From an uncultured Porphyromonadaceae bacterium (lineage in GTDB: Bacteria > Bacteroidota > Bacteroidia > Bacteroidales > Muribaculaceae): 7,307 nucleotides of DNA. The stretch's first letter is position 1, and the number at the start of each line of letters is the position of its first letter. Of this stretch, positions 1-5,377 are shown one piece after another. The notes under the pieces are model-generated. The model saw nothing but the letters and a program-made list of their open reading frames with translations. It did no database searches and had not been told where the DNA came from. The stretch spans positions 1 through 7,307 of the forward strand of contig CAMWKC010000106.1 of assembly GCA_947174735.1 (NCBI GenBank), in the 5' to 3' direction. The translations under genes were made by a program, and so were the position numbers.

Positions 1-19
1 GAAATATATTTTTAGCGAT

Positions 20-673
20 ATGATAAAGAGACATCATTTATTCGCCTTTTCTCTATTGGCAGCTACGGTTATCACAGCATGTAGACACAGCTCAGGCGTT
101 ACCGATACAGAAATTGTAAGGCGTGACAGTGCGATAAATGAGGCTATAACAGTGTTGCTGGAGCGTTATCCGGTAGCGCGGTATGATGATGTGTATAAGA
201 ATTTCATGCAGGATTATTTCGGTCCGGGGCATATTTTAGGTGATACTGCACGTTCCGGAGCTTACCTGCGTAAGGAACTTTCGGAAACAACCCGTTTTGA
301 TGGTGCATTGTATGAGCCGACTGGCTATGAGGGTAATTTCTACCGTGTCAATCTTTCGCTTATACGCGATAGTGTCATAGATTATCCTGTCTATTTTGAT
401 GCCTTTGTACGTAGTGTCAGTGCTATTGAGCCTCCTTCTTTATCGGAATGGCGTCAGAAATGGGCTGTTATAGACTCTGTACTGCTGGCTACCGGATATA
501 GTTACGACAGTCTTGAAACTGACCGTCGCCGCATACTTCATCAGCTTGATACCGGCGACCCGGTTGTTCACCATAGCCGTATCTTTAACGATACTTATTC
601 AGTGCACTACCGTATCATTTCCCGTGATATATTCGAGCGTGAGATTCTTCCCTTACTCCCTAAAACAGAATAA
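20..673 (+). CDS. Predicted lipoprotein of unknown function, conserved Bacteroidales type
   Basis: 217 residues. The N-terminus is a lipoprotein signal: basic IKRHH, a hydrophobic stretch (about 7-19), then a lipobox ITAC with the acylated Cys at residue 21. No acidic run follows the Cys, so there is no clear surface-export signal and a periplasm-facing lipid anchor is likely. The mature part has striking conserved-looking blocks: DYFGPGHIL (65-73), EPTGYEGNFYRVNLSLI (99-115) and HHSRIFNDTYSVHYRII (184-200). They are rich in His, Tyr and Asn and could form an active or binding site. They resemble a conserved hypothetical family I recall from Bacteroides and Prevotella, but I cannot name a function. 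The reading frame stays open to the left edge of the window; the ATG at 20 is chosen because it gives the signal peptide. The upstream promoter lies outside the window. The gene converges on the minus-strand Omp28-like gene, and its stop codon lies inside a strong hairpin. Confidence 0.85.
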   Translation: MIKRHHLFAFSLLAATVITACRHSSGVTDTEIVRRDSAINEAITVLLERYPVARYDDVYKNFMQDYFGPGHILGDTARSGAYLRKELSETTRFDGALYEPTGYEGNFYRVNLSLIRDSVIDYPVYFDAFVRSVSAIEPPSLSEWRQKWAVIDSVLLATGYSYDSLETDRRRILHQLDTGDPVVHHSRIFNDTYSVHYRIISRDIFEREILPLLPKTE

Positions 674-701
674 GCCGGTAGCTTAAACCGACTTATTCTG
701 T
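665..701 (-). terminator. Intrinsic terminator hairpin in the convergent region
   Basis: The arms are ACAGAATAAG and CTTATTCTGT (10 perfect pairs), then one C/A mismatch (675/691), then CGGT/ACCG, with a 7-base loop. In minus-strand RNA the mismatch becomes a G-U pair, giving a 15-pair stem followed by UUUUA, so it fits best as the terminator of the minus-strand transcript ending at 753. The TAA stop of the lipoprotein gene (671-673) lies in the stem. On the + strand no T-run follows, so termination of the lipoprotein transcript here would be weaker. Confidence 0.65.
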
Positions 702-725
702 GATATATTAATCATACTTTGTAAC

Positions 726-744
726 ATACAGAAATATTCTGTAT
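726..744. repeat. Perfect 8-bp inverted repeat downstream of the Omp28-like gene
   Basis: ATACAGAA, a 3-base ATA spacer, then TTCTGTAT. It lies 9 bases past the minus-strand stop codon at 753. It shares the ACAGAA/TTCTGT sequence with the arms of the 665-701 hairpin, so the arms of the two structures could pair with each other. No T-run follows, so it is not a terminator by itself. It may be a 3'-UTR stabiliser or part of a compound terminator. Confidence 0.45.
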
Positions 745-752
745 AAGGAGTG

Positions 753-2579
753 TTAGTTTTTCTTAACCTTATAAGATTTTATAGTTCCGTCAGAATACAC
801 ATCAGAACGAATGTATATGTTGTCAGAAGGATTCTGAACAGTGCGGCCTTGTAAATCGTAGTAGCGGGTGGAAATAATCTCAGTCTCTGTCTCTTTTTCC
901 ATGCTATTGACTCCTGAGTCGTTGAGTCTGCATTTTGCAGCATTGACTATGTGTCCGTTGTTCATATCAAGCAGAAGTACCACCACACTAAGTTGGTCTT
1001 TATTCTGTACTATTTTTTCTCCGTTAAGGTTACAGGCTTCTGAAACATTTTCGAATGTGTAAGTATGATGTGACGGTACATCAACCTCTGCTGTGACACT
1101 GTTACCTATACCGGTCAGGTTACTGCACATAACGGCTACGTCGTTGTAATGGTATCCGGCCATCAGTTCGGGAGCTTCACAGAATTGGCGCATTTCCTCG
1201 ATATATTCAGATGTATCAGTGCCAGAGTAGTAGTTGGTCTGTAGCCAATCGGCAGTATTACCATACATGTCGTTCTCAAGAAGTACGTAAGCTACTTCAT
1301 AGTTAGAGACGGGTGCTTCGACAAATGTAACTTCCGAAGTGGCGATTATATTATCATCTTGCCAGGAAGCGGAGATTCCGACGGCCGCCGGGGATTCTGT
1401 GTCAACTAATTCCAGAAAATCACGTTCTATGCCAAAGCCTTCTTTGTATGTACCGAAATAAGGATCTGTCTGACGGCTCCGGTCAAGATAACTGTCAGGC
1501 AAACTGCCTATTGAAACCGGGAAGGCAGTAGTGATACCCATAGGGTCACCACGATGATAAGCTATACCTATATAGTTATCGGGATAACGTGAATTCAGCG
1601 CTTCCATAGCGGCAAGTCCACGTACACAGTATCCGCACCATGTACCGGTATATTCTTCCATTACTACTCTCCGTTCCGGTATGAATGATACCATACGCAA
1701 GTTACATGAAGCTTCAGCATTAGAATCTATATCAGGTTCTCCATCTGCTTCAGTCAAACGGACAGTTATTGATTCTGTACCGGCAGGAAGTCCATTTATA
1801 GGTAGTTCTACAGAAGCACTTGCGTTAAGTTTACCGGGAAGAGGGCGTTCGAGTTCAATGTGTCCGGTACCACTGACTTCACCGGCTTCATAAGTGTACG
1901 AAAGTGAACGGGCACCCTGAAGACCATGATTTACTATAACCGCAGGTAAGCCGAAAGATTGGTCTGCTACAATTCGTACAGATTCAAGAGTTGCCAGACC
2001 GACAGCATGATCATTAAAATCACCTTCGATAGTCACACTCAGAGCGGAGGCCTGACCTGTAGCCGGAACCATATCTGTCCATGTTGAGAAGGAGCGTGAG
2101 GAATGAAGGAAAAAACTTCCGGGTGTGTTTAAATCATCAGTCACTACTACGGGGTATTTACCGTTTTCATCAGAGATGTCATTTACTTCAAATGAATAAC
2201 CGATATATACACCTTGTTCCGAGAGGGTATAAGCTTCCGGCAATTCCACAGTCGCAACCCCATCTTCTACTTCAGTATCTATACTGATTATATCGGGAGC
2301 ATTGACTTTTTTACCTCCGACACTCTCGAGTCGAAGTTCGGTAGACAGCCACAGACTCACCTTATCTACCTTCAGATACAGAGGTACTGAGATACTTCTG
2401 ACATTATAACCGGCCAGGCCGGTACCATCTAAGTGTATGGCCACATCGTAATTCTCTTTCTTGCCGGTACCGTATAAAACAAACTCATCGTCTGCATACG
2501 AAAAATTCATTTCAGCCGCCTGAGAGGTGATATAAGAGCCTAATATAAGAGTTGCTATAGAGATAAAAGTATGTTTCAT
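753..2579 (-). CDS. Omp28-like exported protein with thioredoxin-fold CxxC and T9SS-like C-terminal tail
   Basis: 608 residues. A Sec signal peptide covers about residues 1-22, with cleavage near SQAA-EMNF. Residues 25-300 are beta-rich, with no catalytic motif that I recognise. A thioredoxin-like module follows: a strand with RRVVMEEYTGTWCGYC (303-318), whose WCGYC holds Cys315 and Cys318, and a likely cis-proline loop at SLPDSYLDR (Pro361). This matches the Omp28-related outer-membrane protein family of Bacteroidota, where the Cys pair suggests a disulfide redox or thiol-binding role; the substrate is unknown. Residues 395-555 are another beta region. The tail YYDLQGRTV to KSYKVKKN (573-608) resembles a type IX secretion sorting domain, so surface or extracellular placement is probable. 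The start is supported by the signal peptide. The leader is A/T-rich with no Shine-Dalgarno, as is usual in this phylum. The gene lies 107 bases after the 809-residue protein on the same strand with no promoter seen, so co-transcription is likely. Confidence 0.88.
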   Translation of the reverse strand: MKHTFISIATLILGSYITSQAAEMNFSYADDEFVLYGTGKKENYDVAIHLDGTGLAGYNVRSISVPLYLKVDKVSLWLSTELRLESVGGKKVNAPDIISIDTEVEDGVATVELPEAYTLSEQGVYIGYSFEVNDISDENGKYPVVVTDDLNTPGSFFLHSSRSFSTWTDMVPATGQASALSVTIEGDFNDHAVGLATLESVRIVADQSFGLPAVIVNHGLQGARSLSYTYEAGEVSGTGHIELERPLPGKLNASASVELPINGLPAGTESITVRLTEADGEPDIDSNAEASCNLRMVSFIPERRVVMEEYTGTWCGYCVRGLAAMEALNSRYPDNYIGIAYHRGDPMGITTAFPVSIGSLPDSYLDRSRQTDPYFGTYKEGFGIERDFLELVDTESPAAVGISASWQDDNIIATSEVTFVEAPVSNYEVAYVLLENDMYGNTADWLQTNYYSGTDTSEYIEEMRQFCEAPELMAGYHYNDVAVMCSNLTGIGNSVTAEVDVPSHHTYTFENVSEACNLNGEKIVQNKDQLSVVVLLLDMNNGHIVNAAKCRLNDSGVNSMEKETETEIISTRYYDLQGRTVQNPSDNIYIRSDVYSDGTIKSYKVKKN

Positions 2580-2605
2580 GGTTATTTATTTGCAGAATTA
2601 TCAAT

Positions 2606-2643
2606 CGGAGGAAGAGAAGTCCATACGGAAATCTCTCCCTCCG
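2606..2643 (-). promoter_or_regulatory. Intercistronic hairpin before the Omp28-like gene
   Basis: The arms CGGAGGAAGAGA and TCTCTCCCTCCG pair over 12 positions with one A/C mismatch (2612/2637), which becomes a G-U pair in minus-strand RNA. The loop is 14 bases. The hairpin ends 26 bases before the Omp28-like start codon, leaving an A/U-rich unstructured stretch for ribosome entry. There is no T-run, so an attenuator or mRNA-stabilising role is more likely than full termination. Confidence 0.5.
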
Positions 2644-2686
2644 TTACATTAATCGGGATTTATATCTATAAACAGGAATAGATTAT

Positions 2687-5116
2687 TTAACGGGCTAAGA
2701 CTTTGTAAGTCTTTGTACCGGCTTTTACCATATACACACCGGCATCCGGGAGTGTAAATACATTCACACCACTTATGCCTTTGGCCTCGTTTACCTTATA
2801 ACCATTGATAGCGTAAATTTCAATCGGAGCTGCTTCAAGAAGTGTAACACTAAGTTGAAGACCCTGTAAAGATACGATACATGCATCTGCAATGTCAGCA
2901 GCCTTTATACCGGTAAGAGCGCCGGGCTCCACAATTACTGTTTCAGAATAGTCAGAAACAGCTGTCTGAGTATAGTTGACACGTGCGGCAGCCACATCGT
3001 AGGCACGGTACCAATCTCCACCGACTCTCTCCATCTCGAATGTCATACTGTCAGCACCGGCTCCGAGTGTATAGCTCTGCACACCCTGAAGCAGAAGGTC
3101 GTCCTGACAGAGGTCCTGTGTCACTTTCACCTCATCAATGAAGAAAGGCTGTCCGTCGTAGCTGACGAAAGCAAGACGATCATGTTTCTGGCCTCCCTGC
3201 ATATCGAATGTAAATTCCATTATACCGTCCTCGGCAAATGGTTCGCTCTGCAAACCGTCTCCGTAAGACATAACCACAAGCCGTGAATCCTGTTTACCCC
3301 ATACTTTAACTGTGACACGGAAATGACCATCGTTATTGCTCAGTGTGAGGTCCGGAGAAATAAGATAGTTATTACCCGGCTCGAATATACAGTTCATACA
3401 ACCTAAGTGACCGTTGACTTTACCTACACCGTTACCGGTCCAGCCGTTGCGGTGAGTATACTCGTTGAGGCCTGTACTTACTCTGTCAGGGTGATAATAG
3501 CTATCAGCACAATCAGTCACAAGTTCAAAATCCTCATCAAGCAGGGAGAATCCGTACACATCCTGTGGTATTACAAGACAGTCGTAAGCACTTACCGAGT
3601 GTGCAGCAGCAAGATAAGCGGGTTCCCAGCGAGCTGTGAACGAAGTCTCCGTAACATCATCAGCCGGCAGCACTGCAGGAGCAGCTATACCGAAAGCTTC
3701 AGTAACTTTCTCTTCAGAAACGAAATTATCACTTGCAGCACGTACCGATGCAAAATAACGGGCATCAGGATTAAGACCGTTGAAAGTGTAGCGTGTAGCC
3801 TGTATAGACTCAGCATCTACAACACAGGTCATTTCAGCATCAGGCTCACATTCAAATTCCACGTTGTCCACTAACAGCAGTGTACCATAGTTACATGTTT
3901 CGTTAACAAGACGGATTTTAGTGTAACGGCCACGGAAAATCTTTTCTTCTATCTCGAAGAAGTCCTCTTCTTCCTCCCATTCTCCAAGGTCAACTGTTAT
4001 GAAATCCTCACCCTCTGTTGAGAAAGAAGTTATATACTCCCAGCTGTCGCCGTTCCAACCTTCTATAGCTACCTGTGAGCCCCAGGCTTTCGGATGATCA
4101 CCGAGAATATGGGCCATATCGAATCTGAATTCAACAAAACGACCGCCGAAAGAAGGAAATTCTATTATTTCCTCATGACGTCCCATTGCCAGAGCCTTAC
4201 CTGATTTATGCTCCACAAGCCAAGAGTGATTAGAGCGTAAGCCTAACTGCCAGCCTTCAGGAACTGTAGTCAGAAGACCGTTTTCATCAGCCGTAAATGA
4301 CTCAAAATCTTCTCTGTAGACACGGTTATCAGTGTTTGTATCATTGACTTCATATACTGATACAAAATAATTGTCGGTATATTCAGATGCTGTCCAATTC
4401 AGATTAAAGCTATCGGAGGTAAAGCCAGAGGCCTTCAGGCCTGTCACAGGAGGTATATAGTCAGGCTGATAATCTACCTTCACATTATCAAAAACAGCAC
4501 CCTGTTCAGTAGCACCATAATAAATGATACGGAACTGTACGAAAGCTACTTCCTCGTAGGGATTGTGGAAGTACATTTCCACATGTTCCCAACCGTCAGT
4601 ATTGAAAAGACGTACCGTCTGATACGGAGCGACCTTCAACGGGTCGTCGATACCGTTGTTACATACAAATACGTCGATTGTTCTGATATCATCAAACACT
4701 TTTGCATCGAAAGCTACTTTTACAAGACCCTGCATCTGCACTTCGGGAGTGTTCAGATAACCACCTGTGGCAGGAAAATTAATAGCGCAGGTACCTCCGG
4801 CCTGATATACACCGGCTCCTGACCAGTCAGGCAATATGGTGTACTCTGAAGAGATTATAATATCCTCATCAGTAAGAGGTACATCTGTCGGAGTGTCCGG
4901 TGTGCCTTCTGTCATTGCAGAAAAATCCTCGTTGATGACATTTATCCAGCCTTCCTGAGGTACTTCCTTAATTTTAGCAGGTGCCTGTGCAGGAGAAGCA
5001 GCAGAAGAAGAAAGCTGTTTTGAGGGAAGGCCTAATCTTTCTGTAAAGATATTGCCTGCCGAGACTGAAAAAACAGTAGCCAGCGAAAAGAGTGAAAGGT
5101 AGAGTTTATTATTCAT
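2687..5116 (-). CDS. Exported adhesin-like protein: choice-of-anchor J and fibronectin III modules, T9SS-like tail
   Basis: 809 residues. The Sec signal peptide covers about 1-20 (SVSA-GN) and is followed by a Ser/Ala/Pro-rich linker (35-50). Three jelly-roll modules of the choice-of-anchor J/cleaved-adhesin type are visible by their entry motif and exit strand: INEDFSAM to GAVFDNVKV (61-214), YREDFESF to LLLVDNVEF (267-421), and LLDEDFELV to FFIDEVKV (525-665). Two fibronectin III folds start at PPVTGLKASGFTSDSFNLNW (222-241) and PADDVTETSFTARW (484-497). Each appears to be interrupted by a jelly-roll before its last strands (437-470 and 680-725). Residues 734-809 are a type IX sorting-like domain (IEIYAINGYKV, GVYMVKAG, TYKVLAR). 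The likely role is extracellular or surface binding to glycan or protein; the ligand is unknown. Residues 379-391 are strongly acidic. It is the first gene after the candidate promoter at 5228-5235 and lies downstream of the regulator gene. Confidence 0.87.
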   Translation of the reverse strand: MNNKLYLSLFSLATVFSVSAGNIFTERLGLPSKQLSSSAASPAQAPAKIKEVPQEGWINVINEDFSAMTEGTPDTPTDVPLTDEDIIISSEYTILPDWSGAGVYQAGGTCAINFPATGGYLNTPEVQMQGLVKVAFDAKVFDDIRTIDVFVCNNGIDDPLKVAPYQTVRLFNTDGWEHVEMYFHNPYEEVAFVQFRIIYYGATEQGAVFDNVKVDYQPDYIPPVTGLKASGFTSDSFNLNWTASEYTDNYFVSVYEVNDTNTDNRVYREDFESFTADENGLLTTVPEGWQLGLRSNHSWLVEHKSGKALAMGRHEEIIEFPSFGGRFVEFRFDMAHILGDHPKAWGSQVAIEGWNGDSWEYITSFSTEGEDFITVDLGEWEEEEDFFEIEEKIFRGRYTKIRLVNETCNYGTLLLVDNVEFECEPDAEMTCVVDAESIQATRYTFNGLNPDARYFASVRAASDNFVSEEKVTEAFGIAAPAVLPADDVTETSFTARWEPAYLAAAHSVSAYDCLVIPQDVYGFSLLDEDFELVTDCADSYYHPDRVSTGLNEYTHRNGWTGNGVGKVNGHLGCMNCIFEPGNNYLISPDLTLSNNDGHFRVTVKVWGKQDSRLVVMSYGDGLQSEPFAEDGIMEFTFDMQGGQKHDRLAFVSYDGQPFFIDEVKVTQDLCQDDLLLQGVQSYTLGAGADSMTFEMERVGGDWYRAYDVAAARVNYTQTAVSDYSETVIVEPGALTGIKAADIADACIVSLQGLQLSVTLLEAAPIEIYAINGYKVNEAKGISGVNVFTLPDAGVYMVKAGTKTYKVLAR

Positions 5117-5133
5117 AATGCTTAGTTTTGGTT

Positions 5134-5170
5134 ATCCCGGTCCTGTCAGTCCAGCCGACAGGACCGAGAC
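5134..5170 (-). promoter_or_regulatory. Stable leader hairpin before the 809-residue protein gene
   Basis: The core stem is CGGTCCTGTC/GACAGGACCG (5138-5147 with 5157-5166), 10 perfect G/C-rich pairs with a 9-base loop. In minus-strand RNA four more pairs extend it to 5134-5170, two of them G-U. It leaves 17 A-rich bases (AACCAAAACTAAGCATT) before the ATG. There is no T-run, so it is not a standard terminator. It could stabilise the mRNA, insulate the start site or bind a regulator. Confidence 0.55.
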
Positions 5171-5196
5171 GCAAGATGAGTATTAAGGGTTAGTTT

Positions 5197-5225
5197 TATC
5201 GTCTTTCACCAGCATGAAGACGATA
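5197..5225 (-). promoter_or_regulatory. Inverted repeat at the predicted 5' end of the surface-protein mRNA
   Basis: TATCGTCTT and AAGACGATA form a perfect 9-pair stem around an 11-base loop. If the -7 box at 5228-5235 is real, transcription begins near 5221-5223, so this hairpin would sit at the extreme 5' end of the mRNA, a position that typically protects RNA from decay. It could instead be a DNA operator just downstream of the promoter. Confidence 0.4.
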
Positions 5226-5227
5226 TG

Positions 5228-5235
5228 CAAAGTTA
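5228..5235 (-). promoter_or_regulatory. Candidate Bacteroidota -7 promoter box, TAACTTTG
   Basis: It matches the phylum's TAnnTTTG consensus on the minus strand, about 112 bases before the start of the 809-residue protein. No convincing -33 TTG box is visible at the usual spacing, which suggests a promoter that needs an activator. The box is overlapped by one arm of an 8-base inverted repeat, AAAGTTAA (5229-5236) and TTAACTTT (5249-5256). Confidence 0.4.
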
Positions 5236-5256
5236 AAATTAAATTATCTTAACTTT
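5229..5256. repeat. Inverted repeat overlapping the promoter box
   Basis: AAAGTTAA and TTAACTTT are perfect 8-base arms 12 bases apart, so their centres are 20 bases apart, close to two helical turns. One arm covers the -7 box, so a dimeric protein bound here would affect initiation. The A/T-rich composition makes a chance match possible. Confidence 0.35.
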
Positions 5257-5290
5257 CTCATCTATCGCACAGTAATATGTCCTAATCCCA

Positions 5291-5364
5291 GAATTGAGAC
5301 AAAAAACAGCCATATTTTCCCACTATCAATACATTCATTCTTTTACAGGAACGGAATTGAGACA
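5291..5364. promoter_or_regulatory. 11-base direct repeat, candidate operator for the adjacent regulator
   Basis: GAATTGAGACA occurs at 5291-5301 and again, identically, at 5354-5364, 63 bases apart (about six helical turns). Both copies lie between the regulator stop codon and the candidate promoter of the surface-protein gene, about 70 and 135 bases upstream of the predicted transcription start. AraC-type proteins typically bind direct repeats upstream of activated promoters. A degenerate inverted copy (TGTCCTAATCC, 5278-5288, 8 of 11 matching) faces the first repeat. I found no copy upstream of the regulator gene. Confidence 0.45.
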
Positions 5365-5377
5365 TCAGAGATGCTGC

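Noticed and set aside
868..1062. Short + strand frame antisense to the Omp28-like gene; also the frames at 1681-1893 and 2081-2287
   Set aside because: All lie inside the well-supported minus-strand CDS, with no start context or recognisable domain.
2659..2672. TTTATA-TC-TATAAA palindrome in the gap between the two secreted-protein genes
   Set aside because: A 2-base loop is too tight for a hairpin, and the A/T-rich 14-mer is easily a chance match; no TAnnTTTG box is nearby.
3407..3874. 155-codon open frame on the + strand
   Set aside because: It lies wholly antisense to the 809-residue protein gene, has no signal or domain, and its composition is that expected of an antisense frame.
5295..5316. 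T-run on the minus strand (GTTTTTTGTC) after the regulator gene as a terminator
   Set aside because: No stable stem precedes it in minus-strand RNA; CATC/GATG at 5366-5376 is too short and too far away.
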